Assembly: GCF_003001695.1 (NCBI RefSeq)
Contig: NZ_PVYX01000001.1
Coordinates: 682,001 to 746,000, forward strand
Direction of reading: 5' to 3'
DNA: 64,000 nt
Source: Flagellimonas meridianipacifica
GTDB taxonomy: Bacteria > Bacteroidota > Bacteroidia > Flavobacteriales > Flavobacteriaceae
Position 1 is the stretch's first letter, and each line of letters begins with the position of its first letter. The translations under genes were made by a program, and so were the position numbers. A model generated the notes under the pieces. That model was not told the origin of the DNA, made no database searches, and was given only the letters and a program-made list of their open reading frames with translations. Shown in pieces: positions 8,208 through 18,715 of this stretch.

Positions 8208-9494
8208 TTAAACTACTTCAAGCACTCCTTCTATTGTTGAATAAATACGTTGCAATTGTTCATCGGTAATTACATAAGGAGGTAAGGTGTAAATGGTATT
8301 GCCCAAAGGTCGGAGATTAACCCCTTGAGTCATGAAAGACCGATATAATTTATCACGTAGCGAACCGTAACGGTTCGTTTCAACAGCCAAATCCAATGCA
8401 AAAATTACGCCCATACTTCGTGCATTTTTAACCTTGGGATGTGATTGTATTCTCTCCGTAAAGCGTTGGTGTTGATGAGCGATATAAGCTCTTCGTTCCA
8501 AAATCTCATCAGAATTTAGCAACTCAATACTAGCCAAAGCTGCAGCGCAACCCACGGGGTGAGCACTGTACGTGTGCGCATGGAAAAATCCTTTGGAAAC
8601 CTCATCACTCAGAAAAGCATCAAAAACAGTTTGGGAGCAGCTAGTAATGCTTAATGGAAACATCCCCGCGGTAAGTGCCTTGCTCAAACAAATGATGTCA
8701 GGAGCATGGGTCAAGTCCTCTGATGCGAAGTTTTTTCCAGTTTTCCCAAAGCCAGTCATGATTTCATCTGCAATACAAAGTGCTCCTGCTTTCTGACATA
8801 CGGCAATCATTTGGTCCAAACCTTCGGTAGAATGGAACTTCATACCAGCTGCTCCTTGAACCAAGGGTTCAAAAACAAAGGCAGAGCATTGGTTTTCAGC
8901 AAGAATTTTATCCAATTCTCCCAAAACAGCCTTCAAGTTTTCTTCTGTTGGTACTGGAACACGGATTACTTTCAATAAAAAATCCTCGAACGGTCCATTG
9001 TAACTGGATATTCCCGAAGCGGACATCGCTCCAAAAGTATCTCCATGAAACCCATCTTCAAATGCGATTATAGTATCTCGTTTTTCTCCTTTGTTGTGAT
9101 GGTATTGAATAGCCATTTTGATAGCAGCTTCAATGGCAGTTGAACCATTATCATTAAAGAAAATTTTAGCCTGATTGCCGGGAAGTATCTTTATTAGTTT
9201 TTCTGACAATTCCACGGCAGGAGCATGTGTGAAACCGCTAAACATGACAAAATCCAATTTCTGCATCTGTTGGGTCATGGCCTTAACAATATATGGGTTG
9301 CAATGCCCATACATCGCGGTATACCAAGAAGCAATTCCATCTATATAGCTTTTCCCATCTTCATCCCAGACAAGGGCTCCTTCGGCCTTCACAATACCCA
9401 AAGGCAAATGGGCTGTCTTATGTTGGGTAAGCGGGTGCCATATATGGTTTTTATCCCTTTCGACCAATTTTTCCAATGCTACCGGATTCTTCAA
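8208..9494 (-). CDS. bioA: Adenosylmethionine--8-amino-7-oxononanoate aminotransferase
   Basis: BioA is the PLP enzyme that converts KAPA to DAPA with SAM as amino donor in biotin synthesis. Hallmarks are HIWHPLTQHK (substrate pocket), GIASWYTAMYGHCNP, FNDNGSTAIEAAIKMA, FHGDTFGAM, IADEIMTGFGKTGK and the PLP lysine in CLSKALTAG. Length (428 aa) is normal. The start appears to be TTG at 9494: the nearby ATG is in another frame and hits TGA after three codons. It shares a 60-base divergent intergenic region with the GT39 gene. No BirA-type operator could be recognised. Confidence 0.96.
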   Translation of the reverse strand: MKNPVALEKLVERDKNHIWHPLTQHKTAHLPLGIVKAEGALVWDEDGKSYIDGIASWYTAMYGHCNPYIVKAMTQQMQKLDFVMFSGFTHAPAVELSEKLIKILPGNQAKIFFNDNGSTAIEAAIKMAIQYHHNKGEKRDTIIAFEDGFHGDTFGAMSASGISSYNGPFEDFLLKVIRVPVPTEENLKAVLGELDKILAENQCSAFVFEPLVQGAAGMKFHSTEGLDQMIAVCQKAGALCIADEIMTGFGKTGKNFASEDLTHAPDIICLSKALTAGMFPLSITSCSQTVFDAFLSDEVSKGFFHAHTYSAHPVGCAAALASIELLNSDEILERRAYIAHQHQRFTERIQSHPKVKNARSMGVIFALDLAVETNRYGSLRDKLYRSFMTQGVNLRPLGNTIYTLPPYVITDEQLQRIYSTIEGVLEVV

Positions 9495-9554
9495 AACTTC
9501 ATTTTATCTATCTTGCAAAGATGATAATTAATCACCAAAAACCCAGCCTTCACC

Positions 9555-11036
9555 TTGCTTGATAAAATTCTTGGCATTGTAACTCCAGATTATCAAAAAC
9601 TGAATTGGAAAACAGTGCTGCTCATTCTTTTTTTGTTAGACTTTTTCATCCGACTTCCCTTCTTTTTCAGGGATTATATCGATAGGGATGAGAGCACGTT
9701 TATCATTATGGGACAATCCTGGGTTGATGGTTTTTTGCCCTATACCCAACTATGGGATCTAAAACCACCCATTACGTTTTTATTTTTTGCAGTTATCATC
9801 AAAATTTTTGGCAAGAGCTTTATTGCCATACGGTTTTTTGGTACACTTTTAGTAACTCTGTCAGCACTTTTTACCTATCTAATTGGATTGCGAATTACCT
9901 CTAAAAAGGTGAGCTTTTGGAGCGCAATAGCCTGTGTGTGCCTTATGAGTCTTTTTGGAAGTTTACAGGGTGTAATGTCAGAGCATATTAGCGTGACCTT
10001 TTTTATTGCTGGGGTATATGTATTGCTCTCTAAAAAACATATTTTCTGGCATTTTTTAGCCGGTGCGCTGTTGGGTCTGTCCATTATGTCCAAATTAAAT
10101 ATGGCTTACCCTTTTGCTGCTTTGGGTATATACTTGATTTGGTCGATTATCAGACATCAGGAATATTCCAAGGGGGTTCCAAGACTCTTCCTCTTGGGTA
10201 TCGGTGCAGTTATATCCATTACCCTTACTGCAATTCCCTATTACATCGGTGGAATACTTAATATTTGGTGGGAATCCATTTTTGAAGCGCCCATAGCTTA
10301 TTCTGAGGGAAAGTTGAACTCCCCGCTGAAAGTTCTACCCTTGGTACTTTTGACTCTTCTCTTTTACTACACAACCTATAAAAAAAAGCTGCTGGATTAT
10401 AGTGATGCGGGTATTCAGGTTCTCTTAATAGTTTTTTCGGGAATTGTTTTATCATTTGTTCAAGCTGGAAAGGTCAATGGACATTATTTGATTCAGGCGT
10501 ATCCCTTCATATTGATTCCATTTGCCGTTGCAGTCAGTAAGCTTCCTGAAATCAAAAGAAAATATCAACCTCTATTGTTGATTCTTATTCTTGTTCCCAT
10601 TGAATCTTATCTGGAATATGCGAACATAGTATCCAACAAAATGGAAAAAGGAACTTTTTATAATGGTGAAGGGATTGAAGTGCCAAAATACATCATGGAC
10701 AACAAGTTAGACAACCAATCCATTTTTTTTGCTGAATACCACATCGGGTACTGGATGTTGGATGCTACGCCACCAACTGTCGCATCAACACACCCCAGTA
10801 ATATTACCCGCGAAGAGCTTTTTCCCTACATGAAAAATCCAAGGAAAACGTCCATACAGGAATTACGATATATTCTTGAAGAAGAACGACCTAAAATCAT
10901 AGTGGCCCGAAAAGGAAAGCGAATTTTTGATAAAAAATATGAAGAGCTCAACGCCTATATAGACCCCTACTTAGAAGAACACTACGTTTTAAGAGAAACC
11001 ATTGGTCGTGGGCTTATCTACCAACGACTAGAATGA
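9555..11036 (+). CDS. GT39/ArnT-like polyprenyl-phosphate-dependent membrane glycosyltransferase
   Basis: The protein (493 aa) is highly hydrophobic with about ten or more membrane helices and a soluble C-terminal region (from about residue 370). The first periplasmic loop carries the acidic pair YIDRDEST (near 36-43), the conserved site of the PMT_2/GT39 and ArnT family, which transfers sugars from a lipid-phosphate carrier to proteins or lipids outside the membrane. Donor and acceptor are unknown. No good ATG exists at the N-terminus, so the start is probably TTG at 9555. The 3' end overlaps the convergent bioD gene by nine bases. It interrupts the biotin cluster without an obvious functional link. 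Confidence 0.82.
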   Translation: MLDKILGIVTPDYQKLNWKTVLLILFLLDFFIRLPFFFRDYIDRDESTFIIMGQSWVDGFLPYTQLWDLKPPITFLFFAVIIKIFGKSFIAIRFFGTLLVTLSALFTYLIGLRITSKKVSFWSAIACVCLMSLFGSLQGVMSEHISVTFFIAGVYVLLSKKHIFWHFLAGALLGLSIMSKLNMAYPFAALGIYLIWSIIRHQEYSKGVPRLFLLGIGAVISITLTAIPYYIGGILNIWWESIFEAPIAYSEGKLNSPLKVLPLVLLTLLFYYTTYKKKLLDYSDAGIQVLLIVFSGIVLSFVQAGKVNGHYLIQAYPFILIPFAVAVSKLPEIKRKYQPLLLILILVPIESYLEYANIVSNKMEKGTFYNGEGIEVPKYIMDNKLDNQSIFFAEYHIGYWMLDATPPTVASTHPSNITREELFPYMKNPRKTSIQELRYILEEERPKIIVARKGKRIFDKKYEELNAYIDPYLEEHYVLRETIGRGLIYQRLE

Positions 11037-11642
11037 CGTTAGCGCAGTTCTAAATTTTTTCGCATACTTCTTTACAACTTCTTTATCAAAATCCACTTCT
11101 TCATTTATTCTTCCTAAAAAGGAAACATTTGTTTTACTAAGTATTATACTTTCCGTGGTTGGATGCTCATCTCCACTAAATATGATTCCAATTTCCAAAT
11201 TCTTTTTCTGAAGCTTTTCTATGGTAAGCAGGGTATGGTTGATACTTCCCAGGTAATGACGTGATACCACAATTACTTTGTAATTGGGTAGAATGAGGTC
11301 ATTTATGGTGTCTTTTTCATTCAATGGCACCAGTAACCCTCCTGCACCTTCAATAACCAAGTGATTTTCTGTTTGAGGAGCAACAATTTTTTTCAAATCC
11401 ACTCTGATTCCATCAATTTCCGCTGCTGCATGAGGGCTCATTGGAGTATTCAGCGCATATGAGTTAGGGTGAATCTTAGTCTTTGTATTTGATATCAATC
11501 GCTCAATTTTGTGGCTATCCGAATTGTCCAAATCTCCGGCTTGAACAGGTTTCCAATAATCCGCCTCCAAGGCTTCTACTACAATTGCCGAAGCAACTGT
11601 CTTTCCAACTTCTGTTGATATTCCGGTAACAAATACTATCAT
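11028..11642 (-). CDS. bioD: Dethiobiotin synthetase
   Basis: BioD closes the ureido ring of biotin from DAPA, CO2 and ATP. The P-loop GISTEVGKT (residues 7-15), WKPVQAG with its Lys, and EGAGGLLVPL are all present. Length (204 aa) is slightly short but normal for Bacteroidota. Its ATG overlaps the TGA of the DUF2007 gene (ATGA), and that gene overlaps bioF in the same way, so bioF-DUF2007-bioD is a translationally coupled operon read leftward. Confidence 0.95.
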   Translation of the reverse strand: MIVFVTGISTEVGKTVASAIVVEALEADYWKPVQAGDLDNSDSHKIERLISNTKTKIHPNSYALNTPMSPHAAAEIDGIRVDLKKIVAPQTENHLVIEGAGGLLVPLNEKDTINDLILPNYKVIVVSRHYLGSINHTLLTIEKLQKKNLEIGIIFSGDEHPTTESIILSKTNVSFLGRINEEVDFDKEVVKKYAKKFRTALTSF

Positions 11643-12025
11643 TGGGACGGTTTTGTAATAAAGTTACAGTTTAAACATCGATACTTTTTAGGTTCAAAGA
11701 AAGGAAAGAGCTTATAGAAAACTCCCTTTCTCGAATAGTATATTTCGGACTTGGTGGCTTTACAATTGGGACAAACAATCAACTCACCATTTTCATCTAC
11801 TGCATAATTCCGAACTTCATTAAAGATTTCCTCAGCTCTTTCCTTGTCCGACCCATATACCTGCAATTTAATCCCTCCCAATGCATTGCTTGCGAATGGG
11901 TCAATGGAAACGGTATTTTCATCCTTTAGAATCACGGTTATTCCTTCAGACTCCAATTTGCCCTTGATTATTTGGACGTCAGCTAAAAATTCAAAACTAC
12001 CCAGGGTCACTAGTTCCTTGCTCAT
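11639..12025 (-). CDS. DUF2007 protein with C-terminal zinc ribbon
   Basis: The protein (128 aa) has an N-terminal DUF2007 signal-transducing-type fold (about residues 1-75; TLGSFEFLADVQIIKGKLESEG and GIKLQVYGSDKERA are typical) and a C-terminal zinc-ribbon-like part with two Cys pairs, CPNC and CLNC, near 89 and 121. No biochemical role is known to me. The coupling by four-base overlaps to bioF upstream and bioD downstream is notable, but may be only a shared transcript. Confidence 0.8.
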   Translation of the reverse strand: MSKELVTLGSFEFLADVQIIKGKLESEGITVILKDENTVSIDPFASNALGGIKLQVYGSDKERAEEIFNEVRNYAVDENGELIVCPNCKATKSEIYYSRKGVFYKLFPFFEPKKYRCLNCNFITKPSQ

Positions 12026-13173
12026 ATGTGCTCTCTAATCGTTTTAAGTACATTTTCAATTTCTTGTTTGGTATTATAGGAATGTAGACAAAATCGCAAT
12101 CGCTCTTCACCGAACTTTACTGTTGGCGAAAGAATGGGCTTAACATCATAACCCTCATTCCTTAGCACCTGTGATAATTCTTTTACCTTTTGATTACCTG
12201 GAACCAGCATGCAATGTATAGCAGAATTGCTGTCCAAAAAACGGTTTTCCAAATTAAATCGATTTATTTCCTGTTTGAAAAAATCAATGTTGGAATGAAG
12301 TTGTTCTTGTCTTTTCAAGCCCTCTTTTTCCAAAAAAGAATAACTCGCCAATAGAATTGCTAGGGCATGTGGCGACATAGCAGTAGTATAAATCAGGCTA
12401 CGGGCAAAATTTACCAAATACTCTTTCAAATGCTTGCCGCCCAAAACAGCGGCACCATGACTTCCCAAAGCTTTACCAAATGTTATGATTCTCGCGAAAA
12501 CCTCATTTGTAGTTTCTACACGGTCTACCAGACCTTTTCCAAAAACACCAATGGCATGGGCTTCATCCACGATAAGATGAAATCCTTGTCCTGAGCAAAA
12601 ATCTACCAGAGCCTTTAAATCAGGGGAGTCTCCGTCCATGGAAAATACAGACTCTGTCACCACATAAACCTCGTTTTCTTTACTTTTCGGCTGGGCTCCA
12701 AATAAAACTCCAATCTTATTTTTTAAACTTTCCAAGTCATTGTGGGCAAATTTGTAGCTCTTTGCATAACTCATTGAAATACCTTCACGGATACTCGCAT
12801 GAATCAATTCGTCGTATAGAATCAAATCCCCTCTTTGCGGTACGGAAGAGAGTAGTCCAATGTTGGCGTCGTATCCTGAATTGAATACAAGAGCAGTTTC
12901 AGTAGTGTAGTGTTTGGATAAGTAAGCTTCAAATTCATCATACAATTGATGATTTCCAGTAAGTAGACGCGAGCCTGTGGCTGCATGTTGCCTTATTTGT
13001 CTGCTTTCCAATACACTTTCTGCCTTTGAGATAATCCAATCACATTGCGCCAAACCTAAATAGTCGTTGGAAGAAAAATCTACTAAATTTTGCTTTTTTG
13101 GCAATTCCCTAAAAGCATTCTCTGTCTTTCGCTTTTGAAGTCTTTTCTCCAGTTTTTTTGGAAAATTTGGCAT
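12022..13173 (-). CDS. bioF: 8-amino-7-oxononanoate synthase (AONS family)
   Basis: BioF condenses pimeloyl-ACP with L-alanine using PLP to make KAPA, the first ring-forming step of biotin synthesis. The sequence shows the AONS family marks DFSSNDYLGLA, HAATGSRLLTGN, FNSGYDANIGLLS, DEAHAIGVFG and the PLP lysine in ITFGKALGSHGAA. Length (383 aa) is normal. Other AONS-family members (Kbl, serine palmitoyltransferase) look alike, but position beside bioD and bioA supports BioF. It is the first gene of the coupled leftward operon and diverges from the GNAT gene. Confidence 0.93.
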   Translation of the reverse strand: MPNFPKKLEKRLQKRKTENAFRELPKKQNLVDFSSNDYLGLAQCDWIISKAESVLESRQIRQHAATGSRLLTGNHQLYDEFEAYLSKHYTTETALVFNSGYDANIGLLSSVPQRGDLILYDELIHASIREGISMSYAKSYKFAHNDLESLKNKIGVLFGAQPKSKENEVYVVTESVFSMDGDSPDLKALVDFCSGQGFHLIVDEAHAIGVFGKGLVDRVETTNEVFARIITFGKALGSHGAAVLGGKHLKEYLVNFARSLIYTTAMSPHALAILLASYSFLEKEGLKRQEQLHSNIDFFKQEINRFNLENRFLDSNSAIHCMLVPGNQKVKELSQVLRNEGYDVKPILSPTVKFGEERLRFCLHSYNTKQEIENVLKTIREHI

Positions 13174-13210
13174 GTTTCAAAAGTACTATCTTTATTGAAA
13201 TAGGCTTGCA

Positions 13211-13741
13211 ATGATTGTATACAAACAAGCTTCAACTCCTCGGGAATTGGAGCAAATTCTTACCCTACAGCAACAAAACCTGCCTAAAAGCTTATCTCAA
13301 AACGATATGGTCAAAGATGGTTTTCTTACTGTAGAGCACTCCCTAGAACTTCTAAAGGAAATGAATGATATGTCCCAGCATATCATAGCAGTTGAAAATG
13401 AAAAAGTTGTTGGTTATGCCCTTTCCATGCATCCAAAATTTGCGGAAAGCATTGACATACTAAAACCTATGTTCCATGAAATAAACAAGGTTGTGAAAAA
13501 AAGAACCAATTACATGGTGATGGGACAAATCTGCATCGCCAAAACACATAGGGGACAAGGGTTGTTTCGAAAACTATATTCCAACATGAAAACGCATTTG
13601 CCCGATGGTTTTGACACGATCATTACCGAGGTTGATACCAAAAATCAACGTTCCATGAATGCCCACAGGGCGGTTGGGTTTGTGGAACTCAAAAACTATA
13701 GTTCGGATGGTAAAGATTGGTCGTTGATTATAATGCAATAA
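13211..13741 (+). CDS. GNAT family N-acetyltransferase
   Basis: The protein (176 aa) has the GNAT fold: strand pair HIIAVENEKVVGYALSM (motif D-like), the acetyl-CoA loop ICIAKTHRGQGLFRKLY (motif A, near residues 108-124) and the motif B region STNxHxAxGF-like NQRSMNAHRAVGF (near 146-158). The substrate is unknown. It is monocistronic, diverging from bioF and ended by a bidirectional terminator shared with atpC. Confidence 0.88.
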   Translation: MIVYKQASTPRELEQILTLQQQNLPKSLSQNDMVKDGFLTVEHSLELLKEMNDMSQHIIAVENEKVVGYALSMHPKFAESIDILKPMFHEINKVVKKRTNYMVMGQICIAKTHRGQGLFRKLYSNMKTHLPDGFDTIITEVDTKNQRSMNAHRAVGFVELKNYSSDGKDWSLIIMQ

Positions 13742-13765
13742 AAAAGCCGCTTTGCAGCGGCTTTT
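13741..13765. terminator. Bidirectional terminator between the GNAT gene and atpC
   Basis: GCCGCT and AGCGGC pair around a TTGC loop, with an A run on the left and a T run on the right, so it can end transcription from both sides. Confidence 0.8.
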
Positions 13766-13789
13766 CAAATTTTATCTTTAGAATTTGGC

Positions 13790-14068
13790 TTAATCTGCCA
13801 ATACAATCACTTTGTTATCTTTCATTTCCACGGTTCCGCTCACTATGGATAATAAAGTTTCTCCATTGGTCCCCTTGGTAAATTTGTTCTGAAAGTCTTC
13901 ATGGATTTCAATGTTACCTTGCACCTTAACGTCACCTTCTCCCAATAAAGAAACAATAGGTGCGTGGTTTTGAAGCATTTGAAACTCACCATTGATTCCA
14001 GGAACCGTAACTGAGGTCACTTCTCCTGAAAACAAAGTAGCTTCGGGCGATACAATTTCTAAATACAT
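13790..14068 (-). CDS. atpC: ATP synthase F1 epsilon subunit
   Basis: The protein (92 aa) is the N-terminal beta-sandwich of epsilon (MYLEIVSPEATLFSGEVTSVTVPGINGEFQML, broken here by family motifs LEIVSPE and NHAPIV). It lacks the C-terminal helical hairpin found in longer epsilons, which is usual in Bacteroidota and means the inhibitory arm is absent. It follows atpD with five bases between them. Confidence 0.94.
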   Translation of the reverse strand: MYLEIVSPEATLFSGEVTSVTVPGINGEFQMLQNHAPIVSLLGEGDVKVQGNIEIHEDFQNKFTKGTNGETLLSIVSGTVEMKDNKVIVLAD

Positions 14069-14073
14069 ACCTA

Positions 14074-15684
<1,611 letters not shown>

Positions 15685-15694
15685 TTACAGCAAT

Positions 15695-15721
15695 AAAAAA
15701 GGCGCTGAATTTATCAGCGCC
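15695..15721 (-). terminator. Intrinsic terminator of the TonB-dependent receptor gene
   Basis: GGCGCTGA (15701-15708) pairs perfectly with TCAGCGCC (15714-15721). On the minus strand the stem is followed by six T, just past the receptor stop at 15746. Confidence 0.85.
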
Positions 15722-15745
15722 CCATCTTTGAGTTGTTGTCAAAAA

Positions 15746-18508
15746 TTATGGATTTATGGTCCATGAAACGTAATAAATAGCTCCGATTAAACCAGTACCT
15801 ACGGCTTGGAAATATTCATCAGCCAAAAGGTTGGACCCTCCTGCTTTGAATACTGATTTTATACTTGGAACCGAATAGTTGATTTGCGCATCCAAAACCG
15901 AGTAGGCCGGTACATCGCCAACTGCAAATGTGGCCTCCCATAAGAAGCTATCGCTCCATCTGTAGTTAAAATTGAAACCAAAGTTTTTAAATAGCTCTGT
16001 ATTTCCAAAGGAAGCTTTTATTCTATGCTCAGGAGTATTGAAACTTGTAAGGAAATCCGGGAACCTTTCTCTATCAAAATCAAAGTCGGCATAGGTATAG
16101 TTCACACCCAAATCAAAGTTTCCAAAAACCTTTGTGTCAATACCAATGGTACCCCCCCAAGAATCCACATTTTCAGTTAGATTGGTATAGGTTTGATATA
16201 CTTGTCTATCTCCGTTTTGTAAAGCGAGTAAAGAAAGCCCATTGTCTCCAGCAGTTCCATACAACGGGACAAATACATTTTGATTAAGAATAAAATTGCT
16301 GTATTGGTTGAAATAACCACTTAAATCAATGGTAAACTTTCCTATTTGACCACGATACCCTGCTTCAAAAGTGATAATTTCTTCTGGTTGTACAAGTTCA
16401 GCATTGGCTACTTCAGGAGCTCCGGCAATCACCGAACTTACTGAATAGGCATTTTCGTATGCCGCTCTTCCAAGAATTTCCACAGTAGATTGACCGATCA
16501 AATTTTGTCCATCAGGAGTCACATCAAACCTTCTGATGTCCCTATCCAAATTATCAGGAGCAGATCCTACTAAAATCGCAGCACCCGCGTTCAATCCAAT
16601 GAACAAATCCTGGGTTGTTGGGTTTCTAAAACCTTGTTGTGCCGATATTCTAATATTATGATTTCTATTAGTTCCAGCCGTATATCCTAATGCCACTCTT
16701 GGTGAGAAGAAGCCATCAAAAAATTCATTCTTGTCATAACGAACCGAACCGGTGAACTTCAATCTATCATCCAAGAATTTCTTTTGTAATTGTGCATACG
16801 CGCCAAACTCATTATAGGAGATAGGACCATCAATATCCGTAAAGATTGTTCCTGCGGAATTTAATTCATATTCCCTAAAAGAACCTCCTACTTGGATATC
16901 TGCCCAATTGTTGATAAGGTGTGCTAAGTTATAGTTTCCATTAATGTGACGGAATTTAGTATTATCTATAAATCTTGACCCTGTGGTCAAATCTCCATCT
17001 GCCGTAACTGCATCAAAAGCAGCTTGAAATTCGGGTGTTCCTGGAATCAATCTACCTGTATCTGCGGCTTGTCTAGCAGCGGCATGGGCCGCCGTGGAAG
17101 CCTGCTCCCTAGTTAGTCCTCCTTGTTGTATCCCTCCTAAAAATGTTGGGATATAGGTCTGGGCATATTCGGTGAACCATTGCGTATTTGATTTCCATCG
17201 GTTGTTGATATTCAAACCTGTAAATCGGGTATCATAGGAATCCCCCGCGTTTTCTGAGACGATGTATCCCCGTAAAAAGAAATTATCGTTTCTGAATTCA
17301 ATCTTATGTTGTTGAAGATTGAACCCTCGTACTGCATATCGGTTAGCACCTTGATATATAGTATTACCCCTACCTATTCTTCCTTGATATATGATTTCAA
17401 AATCATCTGCGAAAGGTCTATAGTATACCGAGAAATCTGTTTTTACACTTTGGGCTCCATAATTAACCAAATCTCTTTCTTCGTATCCTGTACGTGAAAC
17501 CTCTGCTGAACCTATGGTTCCAGCCGGTAATCCCGCGGCAGAATCAAAATTTAGAATTGTGGAAGCTTCATCTCCATAAATATTCAATCCGTCGAAAGCT
17601 GGATTAGTTCTATCAGCACCTGGTCTGTTGATATCATCCGTCCGAACAGCATGCCAATCTTCACCTTGCAAGAAAGAAAGGTTAGCCTTTACAGCCAATT
17701 TATCGCTAAAGGCGTGGGCTGCTCTAATCCCTATATCATAATATTGGTTATCTCCTGCTGCTTCCTGAGAAGTTAGCCCTGTTTTGGCGTAAAAACTAAT
17801 TCCTTCAAAATCAAACGGACTCTTACTGGTCATAAAAAGAATTCCATTGAATGCGCCAGCACCATACAATGCAGAAGAGGCACCGGGTAGAATCTCCACA
17901 CTCTGTACTTCCAACTCAGACATTCCCACCAAGTTACCCAAAACGAAATTCAATCCGGGAGCGGAGTTATCCATCCCATCCACCAACTGCAAAAATCGTG
18001 TATTTGCAAAGGTGGCGAAACCTCTGGTGTTAATAGACTGGAATGTTAAACTGTTGGTATTGATGTCTACTCCTTTAAGGTTTTGAAGCCCTCCATAAAA
18101 GGACTCCGCCGTAGTATTCTTAATATCCTTTAAGCCAAAGCGTTCCACGGAAACCGGAGACTCAAAAATACGTTCTGGCGTTCTCGAAGCGGAAATTACT
18201 ATTTCATCCAAAATTGTTGAAGCCTCGCTTAATGTTATTGACAACACTTGATTGTTTGTCGTAACGTCTGCCACAAAATCTGAAAAACCAATACCGGTAA
18301 TTCTTAATTGGAAGGGTGGTTCTTGGGACGTATTGAAAGTGAAATTCCCATCAAAATCTGCTGTAGTTCCTTCTGCTTTTCCAACAAGTACCACATTGGC
18401 ACCTGGTATGGGTTCATTGTTTTCATCAACTACTTTTCCAGTCACTGTAGTTTGGGCAAAAGAAGCTGCTCCAAATAGCATCATGGAAAAAATAATAAGC
18501 TTTTTCAT
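15746..18508 (-). CDS. TonB-dependent receptor with carboxypeptidase-regulatory N-terminal domain
   Basis: The protein (920 aa) is an outer-membrane transporter. It has a signal peptide (residues 1-18, ending ASFAQ), a CarboxypepD_reg-like beta domain (about 20-105; TVTGKVVDENNEPIPGANV), a plug domain (about 115-230; ISASRTPERIFESPVSVER, NTRGF, VEILPGASSALYGAGAFNG) and a long 22-strand barrel ending in an aromatic-rich strand. No SusD partner lies next to it and the ligand is unknown; the plug shape suggests a siderophore, vitamin or similar small substrate rather than a classic SusC polysaccharide pair. It is a single-gene unit with terminators on both sides. Confidence 0.93.
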   Translation of the reverse strand: MKKLIIFSMMLFGAASFAQTTVTGKVVDENNEPIPGANVVLVGKAEGTTADFDGNFTFNTSQEPPFQLRITGIGFSDFVADVTTNNQVLSITLSEASTILDEIVISASRTPERIFESPVSVERFGLKDIKNTTAESFYGGLQNLKGVDINTNSLTFQSINTRGFATFANTRFLQLVDGMDNSAPGLNFVLGNLVGMSELEVQSVEILPGASSALYGAGAFNGILFMTSKSPFDFEGISFYAKTGLTSQEAAGDNQYYDIGIRAAHAFSDKLAVKANLSFLQGEDWHAVRTDDINRPGADRTNPAFDGLNIYGDEASTILNFDSAAGLPAGTIGSAEVSRTGYEERDLVNYGAQSVKTDFSVYYRPFADDFEIIYQGRIGRGNTIYQGANRYAVRGFNLQQHKIEFRNDNFFLRGYIVSENAGDSYDTRFTGLNINNRWKSNTQWFTEYAQTYIPTFLGGIQQGGLTREQASTAAHAAARQAADTGRLIPGTPEFQAAFDAVTADGDLTTGSRFIDNTKFRHINGNYNLAHLINNWADIQVGGSFREYELNSAGTIFTDIDGPISYNEFGAYAQLQKKFLDDRLKFTGSVRYDKNEFFDGFFSPRVALGYTAGTNRNHNIRISAQQGFRNPTTQDLFIGLNAGAAILVGSAPDNLDRDIRRFDVTPDGQNLIGQSTVEILGRAAYENAYSVSSVIAGAPEVANAELVQPEEIITFEAGYRGQIGKFTIDLSGYFNQYSNFILNQNVFVPLYGTAGDNGLSLLALQNGDRQVYQTYTNLTENVDSWGGTIGIDTKVFGNFDLGVNYTYADFDFDRERFPDFLTSFNTPEHRIKASFGNTELFKNFGFNFNYRWSDSFLWEATFAVGDVPAYSVLDAQINYSVPSIKSVFKAGGSNLLADEYFQAVGTGLIGAIYYVSWTINP

Positions 18509-18663
18509 TAGTTTGAATTTGAGTTAAATTAGTTTTAAGGATAAGTAAAACTTTGGAAGCGGAATATACATTTTTTTTGGTTCGGTTTGTACAAAATTGA
18601 AAAAAATTATGCATGCATAATACTTTTTCACCAAAAAAATAGGGCAATCAATGTGATTTTAAC

Positions 18664-18692
18664 AAAAAAGGCCCCTTTTCAGGGGCCTTTTT
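18664..18692. terminator. Bidirectional terminator downstream of glmS
   Basis: GGCCCCT pairs with AGGGGCC around TTTC, with six A before and five T after. On the minus strand it ends glmS, 24 bases past the stop. Confidence 0.85.
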
Positions 18693-18715
18693 CACTTTTA
18701 TTGTATTTGTAAAGG

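Noticed and set aside
3265..13173. Biotin operator (BirA site) near the bio genes.
   Set aside because: No long interrupted palindrome of the BirA type could be found by eye in the bioB, bioA or bioF leaders.
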